A stretch of DNA of 64,000 bases from Streptomyces sp. TS71-3 (GTDB lineage: Bacteria > Actinomycetota > Actinomycetes > Streptomycetales > Streptomycetaceae). Positions 34,219 through 43,934 of the stretch are shown here, piece by piece. Made by a program: the position numbers and the translations under genes. The DNA is taken from NCBI RefSeq assembly GCF_018327685.1, contig NZ_BNEL01000003.1, forward strand, positions 1,984,001 through 2,048,000, read 5' to 3'. The notes beneath the pieces were generated by a model. It was not told the origin of the DNA and made no database searches. It worked only from the letters and a program-made list of their open reading frames with translations. Position 1 is the stretch's first letter, and every line of letters begins with the position of its first letter.

Positions 34219-37200
34219 CTATGGGGAGCAGGCGCGACGGTGAAGGTTTCGAGGAAGGTACTGCGCCTCCTCCTCGAACGACAAGGTTCGGTCCACGGCC
34301 AGACAGGTCTCGACGATGATGCTGGCAGGGCTGGGGAGCGCGACATTCCAGAGGAGTAGGTTGCCGTCGCCTTCTGTGGTGATCAGGGTGTGGCCGTCGG
34401 TGCTGAAGACGAGAGATGTGCTGCTCTTCGCACGCACGGGAAGAGTTGCACGAACGTATCCGGTCGTGGTGTCCATGACCTGAACGTCAGACGCGGTAGT
34501 GACGGCCAATGTGTGGTTGTCCGGGCTGAACACCATGGAGGGCGATACGGAATAAAAGGCGGGTACTCGGAAGCTGAGACTCATTTTTCTGTCTCCCGTC
34601 GTCGTATCCCAAACTTGTACCGTTCCGGTTCTTTCTTGGACAGCCAGAAACCGTCCGTTGGGACTGAATGCAAGTGTGGTGGCCTCCGGAGACCGGGAGG
34701 GCAGAACAGATCCTGCGGCCGTCCCGTCCTCGGTGAGAAGCCTGATCTCCACAGGCGGATGTGTGTTCCACAGTCGCAGACCCCCATCGGCGTGGAGGGC
34801 GGCGATGGTACGGCCGTCGGGGCCAACGGCCAATGACTGGATGCTGCCGAACGCTGACCGTAAGGAGGACACGGGGCCTTCGTCGGTGAACGTCTTCCAC
34901 AGACTGATGCTGTCGCTTGTTGCAGCTGCGGCGAAGGTCTGTCCGTCCGCACTGAACCCCATTCGTCGACCGTAGGGATCGGGACTGCGCTGGAGAAGCG
35001 TTCTGGCTTCGGTTGTGCGTGCGTCCCAGAGGTGTGTTTCGTAGGAGGAGTCGGAGCCGGCCAGGTGACGGCCGTCGGGGCTGAAGGCCAAGGCCATTAC
35101 CGTATCGCCGTTGGCTAGGGTGGCGTTTGCCGGGGAATCCGTGTCGAGCAGGCGTAGCGAATAATCGGCAATCCCGCCTTCCTTCGTGCTGACGCTGCTG
35201 ACGGCCAGGGTGTGCTTGTCAGGGCTTAGGGCTGTGCCGGTGACGTGTTCACCATGTTCCAGGGGATAGGTCTTGCGGATGGGTGTGTCGACATTCCAGA
35301 GGCGCGCATTGTCGTCCGGCGAGCCACCAGTTGCCAGGGTGTGCCCATCTGGGCTGAAGGCCAGTGTTCCGATTCCGCGTGTACGAATAACCTGGTAGGA
35401 GCGACCGTTGGCCGTGTCCCACAAACGCACGCTGGAGTCGTCCCCGGCCGACGCCAGTGTGCTGCCATCGGGACTGAAAGCCGTCTGCGTCACCTTGCCG
35501 GTATGGCCTGTGAGGGAGGCTTTGACGCGTCCGGTTGCGGTGTTCCACAGCCGAACGGTGTTGTCGATGTCCGCAGTGGCGATCGTACGGTCATCAGGAC
35601 TGAAATCCACTGACAGGGATGTCTTCGAGCCGGTGCCGCCAAGGGTCTTTGTTCGGTGGCCGGTGGCAAGGTCCCACAGACACACCGGGCCTGTGTCGCC
35701 GACAGTGGCCAGCGTTCGCCCGTCATGGCTCAATGCTGCGGTGCGGACGTCGACGTTGAGGCCACGAAGCCGAGTTGTATTCCGTCCGGTGGTGAGGTCC
35801 ACCACCTGCCCTGACCCGATTACGGCAAGAGGACGACTGTCCGGTGTGTACAGAACTTGTGCTGCAACCGAGTGCGGAATATCAAGGTGCGTCAGCAGTT
35901 TGCCGGTGCTCAGTTCGCGTATCTCCACGCCTAGCCGTCTGTTGAGAGCCAGGGTGCGGCCGTCAGGGCTCACCGCCAGGTCGGAGATGAATTCCTGGTT
36001 GGGGATGGTACGGACGAGGCCGCCCGTCGTACTGTTTCTCACATTTACGGTGAAGTAGGGGCTCGCTGTGACGAGGGTGTTGCCGTCAGGTGTGTACGCC
36101 ACCCACGAGCCGTGATCCCTGAGTCTTCGGCGCAGTGGATTGGCGGCTGCGGCATACAGGCTGACAGTGGCCTCGGTGGTGGGGCTGGTCTGGTAGGCAT
36201 GGACGGCCAGGAGGGCGGCGAGATCGGGATCGGTCTCCCGCAGAGTGGCGGACTGGGCGGCGAGTTGGCGGGAGAGGGCCCGGTCCTGTGCGGCGATGGC
36301 GTCGTGACGCTGGACGAACGCCAGTCCTGCGGCTACGAGCGTGAGCGCGAGCAGAATGCACAGGCTCGTGGCGAACGAGCGCAGCCGGCGAGTGGTTCGA
36401 GCGGCTGTCTCCTGTTCCTTCTCGTGAGCGGTGATGCTTGCATTCAGGAACGTTCGTTCCTCAGTTGTCAGGCACGTATCGGCGCCTTCTTGGAACGCTT
36501 TTCGTGCTGTTTCCAGGCGTGTGCCGCGGTACAGGGCGCCTGCATCGCGGTGGAGCTGTTCCCAGGCCCGGGCATGATCGGTGAGCGCACGGTGAACTCG
36601 TAGTCGGCTGCGCTCCTCCTCGATCCATCCGTGCAGGCGGCTCCAGGCGGAGATGAGCGCCTCGTGGGCGAGTTCGACGGTGGTCTCGTCGAGGGTGACC
36701 AGGCGGAGCCGTGCGAGGCGTTCAAGGATCTCTTGTTCAGGGCCTGGTAGGTGAGCGCTCAACTCCGTGCGGTCGACAGGGCGCCGGGTGTCCTGTGTTC
36801 CCTCGCCGGGAGTGATCATGCGGAGCATCATGCGACGGAGGGTGCTGACCTGGTCGGGGGAGAGCTGATTGTAGAACTCCTCAGCGCTTTGGGCGATGGC
36901 GCCCCGAAGGCCGCCGGCAGCCTCGTACGCGGATGCGGTGAGGGCCCGGCCGCGGCGTCGGCGCCAGGTCTGGAGGAGCGTATGGGACATCATCGGAAGG
37001 GCGCCGGGCTGGCCAGTGACTTCCTCGATGATCCGGGAAGAAAGGGCCCGCTCAACGACAAGCCCGGCGGTAGCCGCCGGTTTGACTATGGCCGCACGCA
37101 ATTCGGCTGGAGTCATGGGGCCGACGAGGAGGGTCGCGTCGCGCAGAGCATCAGCCAAGTTTCGGTGGTTGGCACAGTGTCCGAAGAAATCTGCCCGGAC

Positions 37201-37971
37201 AGCGATGACCACGCGTAGTCGATTTGCTTCGTCTTGGGCCGTCAGAAGCATATCGATGAACGTAGTGCGCTCGTGAGGGTCTCGGCACAACGTGAAAAGC
37301 TCTTCGAACTGGTCGACGACAACCACCGTGTCGGCACCACCGCAGGGGACCTTCCCACCCGAGCCGAGCCCTCTGTCCTCCCCAATGGCGGGCCGCACAC
37401 CGCTCAGAGCCGCAGCATGGGTATGTACCGGGTCAGGTCCCGGAGTGAGTACGCGCACGACAGCCGGACGCAATGACTCCGGTGACCCATCTCGTAGGGC
37501 GGGAATGAGCCCGGCCCGCAGCAGAGAGGACTTGCCGCTGCCGGACGCGCCCACCAAGGCCACGCAGCGGCGCGCTCGAAGAAGACCTGCCAGGTCCGCG
37601 GTGAGCTGCTCGCGGCCGAAGAAGCGGTCCTGATCCTGCGGCTCAAAGCGTCTTAATCCGAGATAAGGGCTGGCTTCGTCGCTCTCCCCGTCAGGTGACC
37701 GGCTCAGATCCTGGGCAGCCGCTTGCTGCCAGCGACGCTCCCACTCATCGTGAGCGCCGCCGCAAGCCCTGGCGTAGGCCAGTGCCACAGCCAGCGTGGG
37801 CAGTCGCCTGCCGGCCGCCGCCTGGGCGAGGGTGGCAGCCGAGAACTCTGCCCTACGCGCCATCTGCCGGTAGGTAACCCCACCCGCAGACTGCCGTAAT
37901 TCCCGCAGCTGGAAGGCGAAATCCTCCACGGGCCCCCGGGTCGGATCAATTGGATTCTCAGCGCGTCCCAT
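34219..37971 (-). CDS. XRE-HTH / STAND NTPase / WD40-repeat protein
   Basis: 1250-residue signalling ATPase. The start is the ATG at 37971 (GAGAGG/CAGGG upstream); the longer frame runs into the adjacent IS element. An N-terminal XRE-type helix-turn-helix (about residues 15-75; VTYRQMARRAEFSAATLAQAA) is followed by an nSTAND1-type NTPase: Walker A GASGSGKSS near 139-147, Walker B VVVVDQFEELF near 217, VIAVRADFFG sensor region. A transmembrane helix lies near 530-552 (LCILLALTLVAAGLAFV). About 13-14 WD40 blades fill residues 600-1225 (repeated FSPDG-TLA-G...D--VRLWD). Such proteins act as switch-like sensors, some in phage defence or development. The ligand is unknown. Confidence 0.92.
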   Translation of the reverse strand: MGRAENPIDPTRGPVEDFAFQLRELRQSAGGVTYRQMARRAEFSAATLAQAAAGRRLPTLAVALAYARACGGAHDEWERRWQQAAAQDLSRSPDGESDEASPYLGLRRFEPQDQDRFFGREQLTADLAGLLRARRCVALVGASGSGKSSLLRAGLIPALRDGSPESLRPAVVRVLTPGPDPVHTHAAALSGVRPAIGEDRGLGSGGKVPCGGADTVVVVDQFEELFTLCRDPHERTTFIDMLLTAQDEANRLRVVIAVRADFFGHCANHRNLADALRDATLLVGPMTPAELRAAIVKPAATAGLVVERALSSRIIEEVTGQPGALPMMSHTLLQTWRRRRGRALTASAYEAAGGLRGAIAQSAEEFYNQLSPDQVSTLRRMMLRMITPGEGTQDTRRPVDRTELSAHLPGPEQEILERLARLRLVTLDETTVELAHEALISAWSRLHGWIEEERSRLRVHRALTDHARAWEQLHRDAGALYRGTRLETARKAFQEGADTCLTTEERTFLNASITAHEKEQETAARTTRRLRSFATSLCILLALTLVAAGLAFVQRHDAIAAQDRALSRQLAAQSATLRETDPDLAALLAVHAYQTSPTTEATVSLYAAAANPLRRRLRDHGSWVAYTPDGNTLVTASPYFTVNVRNSTTGGLVRTIPNQEFISDLAVSPDGRTLALNRRLGVEIRELSTGKLLTHLDIPHSVAAQVLYTPDSRPLAVIGSGQVVDLTTGRNTTRLRGLNVDVRTAALSHDGRTLATVGDTGPVCLWDLATGHRTKTLGGTGSKTSLSVDFSPDDRTIATADIDNTVRLWNTATGRVKASLTGHTGKVTQTAFSPDGSTLASAGDDSSVRLWDTANGRSYQVIRTRGIGTLAFSPDGHTLATGGSPDDNARLWNVDTPIRKTYPLEHGEHVTGTALSPDKHTLAVSSVSTKEGGIADYSLRLLDTDSPANATLANGDTVMALAFSPDGRHLAGSDSSYETHLWDARTTEARTLLQRSPDPYGRRMGFSADGQTFAAAATSDSISLWKTFTDEGPVSSLRSAFGSIQSLAVGPDGRTIAALHADGGLRLWNTHPPVEIRLLTEDGTAAGSVLPSRSPEATTLAFSPNGRFLAVQERTGTVQVWDTTTGDRKMSLSFRVPAFYSVSPSMVFSPDNHTLAVTTASDVQVMDTTTGYVRATLPVRAKSSTSLVFSTDGHTLITTEGDGNLLLWNVALPSPASIIVETCLAVDRTLSFEEEAQYLPRNLHRRACSP

Positions 37972-37991
37972 ACCGTACCCTGCCTCTCTTA

Positions 37992-39096
37992 TCGAGCTGG
38001 AACTACTGGATTGCCTACATGATGGTGTAGCTGATACGTCGGGCGTGGAAGTAGCTACAGACAAATGTGGAGTTGGCGCTGGCGGCGGTGTAGGAAGCGG
38101 CGGGTCTCGTGGGCGAGGTCGTTTACCGAGCGGGTGCGTGAGGCGTGTACGTGCCGTTTGATGTCAGCGTTGAGGAGTTCGTCGAGGTTGAGTTCGGGGT
38201 TCTAGCCGGGCATGAGATGCAGTTCGATGCGGTCGGCGTTCTCCTCCAGCCAGGTGTGGACGGCCTTGCTGTGGTGGACCGGGTGCCCCTCGGCGATGAC
38301 GTGGACCTTGCGGCCGGCTTGGCGGCGAGCCGGCCGAGGAAGGCGGTGAACACCTTCGCGGTGAAGCGGCCGGTGAAGACGGTGAACCACAGTGCGCCGC
38401 GCGAGGCGATGCCGACATGACGTTCACGTGCAGCCGCTTGCCGTTGACCCGCACCACGGGGTACGGCCCTTCGGTACCCAGGAACGGCTGGGCGGAGCCG
38501 TGTCCGAACGCCGTCCGCACTGATCCGCCTCCAGGCCACCACGGCTTTCTCGGCCTTCGCCCGAGCGACGATGGCGGGGTATTCCTCTTCCCGCCACACG
38601 CGTACCTTCCGCTCCTGCTGCTGGTAGGCCGGGCGGCCCGGATGCTGCGGGGTGAAGCCAGGTCGGCGCAGCCACTTGCCCATTCCGCGCTCACTTCTGA
38701 CCACTCCGGTCACCATCCGGGCCGGCTCCCGGCACCGCGGCTCTGGTCCACAACGGTCCACCGATCACCGGTTCCTCGGGCGAGTAGTCCGCCATCGCAC
38801 GGAATAACGTGTCCCGTTCCTCGTCGCTGATCAGCTGGTGTGGCCCCGGGCGCCGGGTCCGCCGCACCACCAGAGCCTCACGGCCACCGCCGCGGTAGGA
38901 CCGCCACCAACTGCCCACCGACCGCTCACTGATACCGAACACCTCGGCCGCCTTCCGAAACGTGGCGCGTGCCCGACTCCAACGCAGCCACCACCCACGA
39001 CCGCACGACCTCCCCCGCGGCCGGCGACAGCCGACGCGCTCCCCAACCTCGATCACACTCAGTCAACGAACAGGCAACTCAATCGTCCCGGCTCAA
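37992..39096 (-). mobile_element. IS630-family insertion sequence with ends and TA duplication
   Basis: The element is about 1105 bp. The left end TCGAGCTGG...TTGCCT (from 37992) and the right end read inward on the other strand, TTGAGCCGG...TTGCCT (from 39096), form imperfect inverted repeats of about 25 bp. Both are flanked by TA dinucleotides (37990-37991 and 39097-39098), the target duplication expected for IS630/Tc1. The single transposase is decayed, so the copy is immobile on its own. The promoter-distal end lies 20 bp from the STAND gene start codon. Confidence 0.8.
38015..39056 (-). pseudogene. IS630-family transposase, frameshifted
   Basis: Reading the minus strand from the ATG at 39056 gives an IS630 N-terminus (AAEVFGISERSVGSWWRSY, then RRPGPHQLISDEERDTLF). 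The frame shifts near 38700 to MGKWLRRPGFTPQHPGRPAY and EEEYPAIVARAKAEKAVVAW, becomes disturbed around the first catalytic Asp, recovers with GALWFTVFTGRFTAKVFTAFL, and shifts again to GRKVHVIAEGHPVHHSKAV and ADRIELHLMPG, followed by a stop where functional copies read PELN. The C-terminus ends SYFHARRISYTIM at 38015. Several frameshifts and a nonsense codon make it non-functional. Confidence 0.85.
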
Positions 39097-39344
39097 TAAT
39101 GATCAAGGTCCAAGCCGCGCTACCCGGATTGTCCAGGGCGGCGAAACCGGCCTGCCAGACAACTCAGGAAGCACGAAGAATCAATGTCAGCGGTCGCATG
39201 GGCTGCACATCCAACGGTCCACGCCGGCCCACTGCCAGATTGGCACGCCAGTGGTCCGATGAACAACACCGGCATCCGCTCGAAGGCGGTCACTCATTCC
39301 GATCATTGAATACACGATGAAAATGACCACGAACTGGGGAACAC
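39097..39344. other. Upstream region of the AraC regulator
   Basis: About 250 bases between the IS end and the AraC start, AT-richer than average. Contains no gene I can support. Confidence 0.4.
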
Positions 39345-40394
39345 ATGTGTGCCGAAGCAGCCGTTACCAAATCAGCTCTTGACGCCACGGTCGGTGGTGT
39401 CGCAGGTTTACCCGAAGGAGCCGGGGAGCCGATGGGCGGTGAGACCCTCTTCCGAACCGATGACTTACCCGTAGAGGACCGCTTCGACGGCTTCCGTGAC
39501 TGCATCACGAGGGCGGCCTTCCTCACCGAGGCCGACAGCGCATACGCCCGGGACTTCCGAGGCGAGATTCGTCTGATGCGGTTCGGCGGAATCCACTTGT
39601 GGCCGGTGGCCGCGCATCCGATGCGCCTCGTGCGCACATCCCGGTTGATCCGGCAGTCCGACCCGGAGGTCTACCACCTCACGCTCTCCTTGAGCGGCAC
39701 CGTCGACATCAGCCAGGACGGCCGTCAGGCCAGGCACGGCCCGGGACACATGTACGTCGTCGACAGTTCGCGCCCGTCCGTCTGCAGCATCTCCCACCTC
39801 AACGCCCTGGGTCTGGACATTCAGCGCTCGCTGGTCCCGCTGTCGCCTCGCACTGTCGCGCCGCTGCTGGCACGGCCCCTGTCGGGAGGGAAGAGCGTGG
39901 GCGGACTGCTGGCTGCCCTGCTCACCCAGATAGCCAGCGAAGGCCCCCACGCTCCCGCCGACGCCACGCGACTTGAGACCGTCATCGTCGATCTGTTCTC
40001 AGCCACACTCGCCCACCACCTCGACGCCAAAGACCATCTCGCGCCAGAAACCCGCACCAGAACCCTGATGTTGAGGATCCGCGCTTTCATCGAACGCCAC
40101 TTGCACGATTCCGCTCTGGACCCGGCCACGATCGCCGCCGCACACCACATATCCCTCAGCTACCTGCACCGCCTCTTCCAAAACGAAGGCATAACCGTCT
40201 CCGCCTGGATCCGTGCCCAGCGCCTGGAACGTGCCCGCGCCGACCTCAGCGATCCACAACAGCACACCGTTCCCGTGCACCACATTGCGGCACGCTGGGG
40301 CTTCTCCCACCATGCGGCCTTCACCCGCGCCTTCCGCAGTGCCTTCGGGACCTCGCCGCGGGATTACCGGCACCGGACGCAGGTTTCGACGTAG
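39345..40394 (+). CDS. AraC-family transcriptional regulator
   Basis: 349 residues. The N-terminal 200 residues form an AraC-binding-like sensor domain (EDRFDGFRDCITRAAF; DPEVYHLTLSLSGTVDISQDGRQA; YVVDSSRPSV). The C-terminal 100 residues hold two helix-turn-helix motifs (LDPATIAAAHHISLSYLHRLFQ and IAARWGFSHHAAFTRAFRSAFG) ending in the usual TSPRDYR. This matches the AraC/XylS layout seen in NitR/FeaR-type activators. The start at 39345 has GGGGAACACA just upstream. No target gene is adjacent, since the flanks are an IS element and relics, so its regulon cannot be inferred. Confidence 0.9.
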   Translation: MCAEAAVTKSALDATVGGVAGLPEGAGEPMGGETLFRTDDLPVEDRFDGFRDCITRAAFLTEADSAYARDFRGEIRLMRFGGIHLWPVAAHPMRLVRTSRLIRQSDPEVYHLTLSLSGTVDISQDGRQARHGPGHMYVVDSSRPSVCSISHLNALGLDIQRSLVPLSPRTVAPLLARPLSGGKSVGGLLAALLTQIASEGPHAPADATRLETVIVDLFSATLAHHLDAKDHLAPETRTRTLMLRIRAFIERHLHDSALDPATIAAAHHISLSYLHRLFQNEGITVSAWIRAQRLERARADLSDPQQHTVPVHHIAARWGFSHHAAFTRAFRSAFGTSPRDYRHRTQVST

Positions 40395-40495
40395 CAGGCC
40401 TCGGTGGGGCCGACGGACGCGGGCAGCTCCGTGGCATGAGGCGTCCGGGCTGGGTCGGTGCGGACTTCGTCGACGAGGACTCGTCGACGCGTCAG

Positions 40496-40522
40496 GCCGC
40501 CCCCGCGCAACGCGGGGGCGGC
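40496..40522 (+). terminator. Strong hairpin after araC
   Basis: GCCGCCCCCGC (40496-40506) pairs perfectly with GCGGGGGCGGC (40512-40522) across a 5-base loop, about 100 bases after the araC stop codon. Confidence 0.7.
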
Positions 40523-40984
40523 GCATTGCTCGGGCCCTCCGGGGCAACCAGGCTCGTGAAGTCCGGACTCCGCTTGGTCACGACAGCATCCGGAATGGGA
40601 TGGTCCCCGGGCCGGAACCTGCTCTTCAGCGTGGATACCAGAGGCTGAAAGCGGAGTAATTGTCAAGAGCTGTGGATCGGCGGGATCCGGCGTCATTCTC
40701 CTGCCGCAGCGTCATGAGCATGGGTGATGGCCATGTCCATGAAGGCGAGGGCTTCAGTCCGGCGGGCGAACGGGCTGAGGTGGAGCGGCCGGTGGTGCTT
40801 GCCGTGCCGGTACGACCCGGCAACGCGGGCAGCAAGACCGCCGCCGGTCACATCACTGCCGCTCAGCTCGCCCCGGCGCAGCTGCCCTGGCCACAGACGG
40901 GGACGAAAGGCGCTGATCCGCTGTGATTCCGGCGGCGTAACACACGAGTTCGAGACCTGGCCTTTCGCGGGTGGAGTCCTGCAT

Positions 40985-41095
40985 GATGCGTTGCAGGGCG
41001 TAGATGCCGCCCAAGCGAACGTCCATCTTGTTGTCACCCAGGTTGGCCACCGCTGCGGTGCAGCGATCTGTGATCTGGCCTTGTTTCGATCCACT
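40985..41095 (-). pseudogene. Relic of a pentapeptide-repeat-type membrane protein
   Basis: The minus strand reads GQITDRCTAAVANLGDNK then MDVRLGGIYALQRIMQDSTRE, a segment conserved in actinobacterial pentapeptide-repeat membrane proteins just before the repeats. Similarity ends after about 40 residues on both sides, so only a fragment survives. Confidence 0.5.
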
Positions 41096-41155
41096 GCTGG
41101 CTTCCTGGCTACCTCGTGTGGACCCGAGAAGTTCTCTCGTTTTCGGCGGGTCGTT

Positions 41156-41530
41156 TTAGACCCAAAGTGCCGTGGCGAGGGCCGCTCCTGTGAAGGCGGC
41201 TCCGAGGCCCGCGACCACGCTGGCGACGATGTTGGCGAGGGCGTAGAAGCGCGCGCCTTCCTCGTTGAGACGGAGTGTTTCGTAGGAGAAGGTGGAGTAT
41301 GTCGTCAGGGCGCCGCACAGGCCGGTACCGAGGAGGAGTTGCAGTCGCTCGGGGGTGGCGCCGGCGGATGTCGCTCCGGTGAGCAGGCCGAGTATCAGGC
41401 AGCCGGTGATGTTGACGGTGAAGGTGCCCCAGGGGAGGACGGTGTCGTGTTTCATCTGCACGGTGCGGTCGGTGAGGTAGCGCAGTGGTGCGCCGACCAT
41501 GGCGCCGGCGATGACCAGTAGCCAGTTCAC
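41156..41530 (-). CDS. crcB: Fluoride channel CrcB/Fluc, subunit 1
   Basis: 124-residue inner-membrane protein with four helices. Family landmarks: [13 protein letters not shown] near the N-terminus, the pore Asn in [14 protein letters not shown], and the Phe/Thr-rich break [14 protein letters not shown]. Fluc channels assemble as antiparallel dimers and let toxic fluoride leave the cell. Its start overlaps the stop of the DUF190 gene at ATGA, and that gene overlaps the other crcB, giving one three-gene cistron behind a fluoride riboswitch at 42432-42491. Two different crcB genes in tandem suggest a heterodimeric channel. Confidence 0.95.
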   Translation of the reverse strand: MNWLLVIAGAMVGAPLRYLTDRTVQMKHDTVLPWGTFTVNITGCLILGLLTGATSAGATPERLQLLLGTGLCGALTTYSTFSYETLRLNEEGARFYALANIVASVVAGLGAAFTGAALATALWV

Positions 41531-41901
41531 TGTTGTTCTCCGGGTTGTCCTGGGTGGCCGGTTTCGTTGCCGCGGCCGATGTAGCGGATGACTTCGCAGG
41601 TGTCCAGCGTGACGAGTCCCTCGGTGACCAACTCGTCCAACTCGGGCAGGAAGGCGCGGATGTGTGCTTCGTCGTCGACGATGACGACCGCCAGGGGCAG
41701 GTCCTCGCTGAGCGAGAGGAGTCTGCTGGTGTGGATGAGTGAGGATGCTCCGAAGCCCTCGATGCCGCGGAAGACGGAGGCACCGGCGAGGCCTGCATGG
41801 TGTGCGCGGTGCACGATCTCCGTGTAGAGGGGTTTGTGGTGCCAGGTGTCGCTCTCGCCGACGTAGACCGTCAGGCGGACGGCGGATCCGGTCAGTCTCA
41901 T
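41527..41901 (-). CDS. DUF190 (PII-like) protein
   Basis: 124 residues from the ATG at 41901, with GGAGG five bases upstream. Typical DUF190 features: [20 protein letters not shown] near the N-terminus, then [17 protein letters not shown] and [17 protein letters not shown]190 proteins have a PII-like ferredoxin fold and are often found between paired crcB genes in actinobacteria, where a regulatory or nucleotide-sensing role is suspected but unproven. It overlaps both neighbours by ATGA, so production of all three proteins is coupled. Confidence 0.92.
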   Translation of the reverse strand: MRLTGSAVRLTVYVGESDTWHHKPLYTEIVHRAHHAGLAGASVFRGIEGFGASSLIHTSRLLSLSEDLPLAVVIVDDEAHIRAFLPELDELVTEGLVTLDTCEVIRYIGRGNETGHPGQPGEQQ

Positions 41902-42383
41902 CGCTGCCTCCATCGGACGATCCGTCGGGTGAGGTGCGCTGTCGTCCACACCGCCGCCAGGGCCGCGAACAGCGTGAGCGCCAGGTAGGCCAGGGCGGTG
42001 CGCGGTTTGCCGTCGTCGATCAGGCGCTGGATGTCGACGGCGTAGGTGGAGAAGGTGGTGAAGCCGCCGAGGACGCCGGTGCCGAAGAAGGGGCGTACGA
42101 GCCGGTGGGCTGCCCATACGTCGCTGATGATGACCATGAAGACACCGATGACGGCGCAGCCGATGACGTTGACGGCCAGGGTGGTCCAGGGGAAGGTGCC
42201 GTCTGCTGTCGGCCAGAGCAGTGAGGCGCCGTAGCGCGCGCTGGCGCCGATGGCCCCGCCGAGGGCTACCACGGCGACGATGGGTGCCTGTCCTGGCCCG
42301 CGAGCGGCGCGTTGCTCCGGGATGTGGAGGTCGACGTCGGGATCGACGGGCTCGTTCGCCATCAGAGGGCGGACCTCTTCCAC
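41898..42383 (-). CDS. crcB: Fluoride channel CrcB/Fluc, subunit 2
   Basis: 161 residues starting at the GTG at 42383, which follows GTAGGAG by a few bases. A polar N-terminal extension of about 35 residues precedes the Fluc core: [19 protein letters not shown], the pore Asn in [14 protein letters not shown], and [13 protein letters not shown] with the paired Phe residues. First gene of the crcB-DUF190-crcB operon. Its Shine-Dalgarno sequence can be masked by the riboswitch 3' strand (see the riboswitch entry), so translation should rise with fluoride. Confidence 0.95.
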   Translation of the reverse strand: MEEVRPLMANEPVDPDVDLHIPEQRAARGPGQAPIVAVVALGGAIGASARYGASLLWPTADGTFPWTTLAVNVIGCAVIGVFMVIISDVWAAHRLVRPFFGTGVLGGFTTFSTYAVDIQRLIDDGKPRTALAYLALTLFAALAAVWTTAHLTRRIVRWRQR

Positions 42384-42431
42384 GTGTGGCTCCTACTCGC
42401 CGGGTGCCCGGGCATACGGGCGCGCATGATC

Positions 42432-42491
42432 GCAAGTAGGGACCGTTGGCGGCGTCCTCGCCGCGGTTCGTGGCCGGCGGGCCCCACCGCC
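42432..42491 (-). ncRNA. Fluoride riboswitch A (crcB operon)
   Basis: Minus strand reads GGCGGTGGGGCCCGCC (P1 and pseudoknot region), AACCGC, a GGCG/CGCC stem, then AACGGTCCCTACTTGC. This is the conserved order of the crcB-type aptamer. Its 3' end CCTACTTGC can pair with GCGAGTAGG at 42400-42392, which contains the Shine-Dalgarno of the downstream crcB. Confidence 0.88.
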
Positions 42492-42528
42492 GTGTGCGGG
42501 CCCGAGGGCGACCGCGCTCCCTCAGGTT

Positions 42529-42544
42529 ACCGGAAGCTTCCGGT
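42529..42544. terminator. Palindromic hairpin after enolase
   Basis: ACCGGAAGCTTCCGGT is a perfect 16-bp palindrome, 18 bases after the enolase stop codon and before riboswitch A. It is a likely terminator of the upstream operon and could alternatively be an operator. Confidence 0.5.
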
Positions 42545-42562
42545 TGTGGCTCGCCGGTACGG

Positions 42563-43831
42563 TCAGGGGTGGATGCCGTAGGGCAGGTCGGGTGAGGCGG
42601 CGGCGAGGGCGAGCAGCCGGTTGTACTTGGCGACGCGTTCGCCGCGGGCCGGCGCTCCGGACTTGATCTGGCCGCATCCGGTGCCGGTGGCGAGGTCGGC
42701 GATGAAGGCGTCCTCGGTCTCACCGGAGCGGTGGGAGATCATCTGCGCGTAGCCGGCTTCGCGGCAGATCCGCATGGCTTGGAGGGTCTCGGTGACGGTG
42801 CCGATCTGGTTGACCTTGATCAGGGCCGCGTTGCCCACCTCGCGCTGGATGGCCTGGGTGAGGATGCCGGGGTTGGTGACGAAGATGTCGTCGCCCATGA
42901 GCTGGACCCGCTCGGAGAGGCGCGCGGTCATGGTGGGCCAGCCGTCCCAGTCGTCTTCCGCCAGGCCGTCCTCGATGCTCCATACGGGGAAGCGTTCGAT
43001 GATCTCTTCATAGCGGTCGATGAGCTGGGTGGAGGTGAGCAGTTCGCCTGCGACCCGGTAACCGTCGCCGGTGGCGAACTCGCTGGCCGCGGGGTCGAGG
43101 GCGATCGCGATGCCGTCGCGGCCCGGCGTGTAGCCGGCGTCCTTGATTGCTTCGACGAGCAGGGCGAGGACATCCTCCGGGCGGTCGATGGGCGGCGCGA
43201 AGCCCCCTTCGTCGCCCAGACCCGTGGGGTGGCCTTGGGATGCCAGCCGTGTCCTGAGCCGTCCGTACACCTCGGCGCCCGCGCGGACCGCCTGGGGGAG
43301 GTCGGGTGCACCGAGCGGGGCGAGCATGAACTCCTGGAAGTCCAGGTCGTTGCTGGCGTGGGCGCCTCCGTTGACGACGTTGAAGTGCGGGACGGGCAGG
43401 CCGGGTGTGGTGCCGGCGACGTCGGCGAGGGAACGCCACAGGTCTTTGCCGGTGGTGGCGGACTCGGCCCGTGCGGCGGCCAGTGACACCCCGACGACCG
43501 CGTTCGCGCCGAGCCGTTCCTTGGTGGCGGTGCCGTCGAGTTCCATGAGTGCCGCATCCACGTCGGCCGCCGAGCCGAAGGCACGCCCGGACAGGGCCGT
43601 GGCGATCTCGCCGTTCACGTGGGCGACGGCCGTCAGCACGCCCTGGCCTCCGAAGCGTTCCGGACGGCCGTCGCGTAGTTCGACGGCCTCCCGGCTGCCG
43701 GTGGACGCGCCGGAGGGGACGCCGGCGTGCACGCGTGTGCCGTCTGCCAGGGTCATGGTGACGGCGAGGGTGGGGCGGGCCCGGGAGTCGAGAACCTCCA
43801 AGGCCTCCAGGTCGCTGATACGGAAGGTCAT
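42563..43831 (-). CDS. eno: Enolase (second, fluoride-island copy)
   Basis: 2-phosphoglycerate dehydratase of glycolysis, 422 residues, ATG at 43831 with AAGGAG. Catalytic landmarks are intact: [33 protein letters not shown], the base-pair region [11 protein letters not shown], metal ligands in [14 protein letters not shown] and [11 protein letters not shown], Lys in [11 protein letters not shown], and [16 protein letters not shown]. Enolase is strongly inhibited by fluoride with phosphate and Mg. It is the third gene of the transcript headed by riboswitch B, so it is probably induced by fluoride. A streptomycete would carry a housekeeping enolase elsewhere; this would be a paralogue. Confidence 0.95.
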   Translation of the reverse strand: MTFRISDLEALEVLDSRARPTLAVTMTLADGTRVHAGVPSGASTGSREAVELRDGRPERFGGQGVLTAVAHVNGEIATALSGRAFGSAADVDAALMELDGTATKERLGANAVVGVSLAAARAESATTGKDLWRSLADVAGTTPGLPVPHFNVVNGGAHASNDLDFQEFMLAPLGAPDLPQAVRAGAEVYGRLRTRLASQGHPTGLGDEGGFAPPIDRPEDVLALLVEAIKDAGYTPGRDGIAIALDPAASEFATGDGYRVAGELLTSTQLIDRYEEIIERFPVWSIEDGLAEDDWDGWPTMTARLSERVQLMGDDIFVTNPGILTQAIQREVGNAALIKVNQIGTVTETLQAMRICREAGYAQMISHRSGETEDAFIADLATGTGCGQIKSGAPARGERVAKYNRLLALAAASPDLPYGIHP

Positions 43832-43934
43832 GCCTCACTCCTTTGCTCGCCGAGGGGTACGGGGAGGCCCGGGGATGTGCGTCCCCTGCGTCAGACCGCG
43901 TCGACCTGCGCCGGGGCCTGACGCGGGGCGACCG

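Larger units (their letters stand above)
40395..41155. other. 760-base region with a terminator and gene relics only
   Basis: Contains the araC terminator and a pentapeptide-type relic, both listed separately. The rest (40523-40980) has no frame with family similarity. Confidence 0.5.

Noticed and set aside
43832..43934. Riboswitch between ppa and enolase
   Set aside because: No AACCGC or CTGACGG-type element; a plain ribosome binding site precedes enolase, which is better explained as a downstream gene of the riboswitch B transcript.
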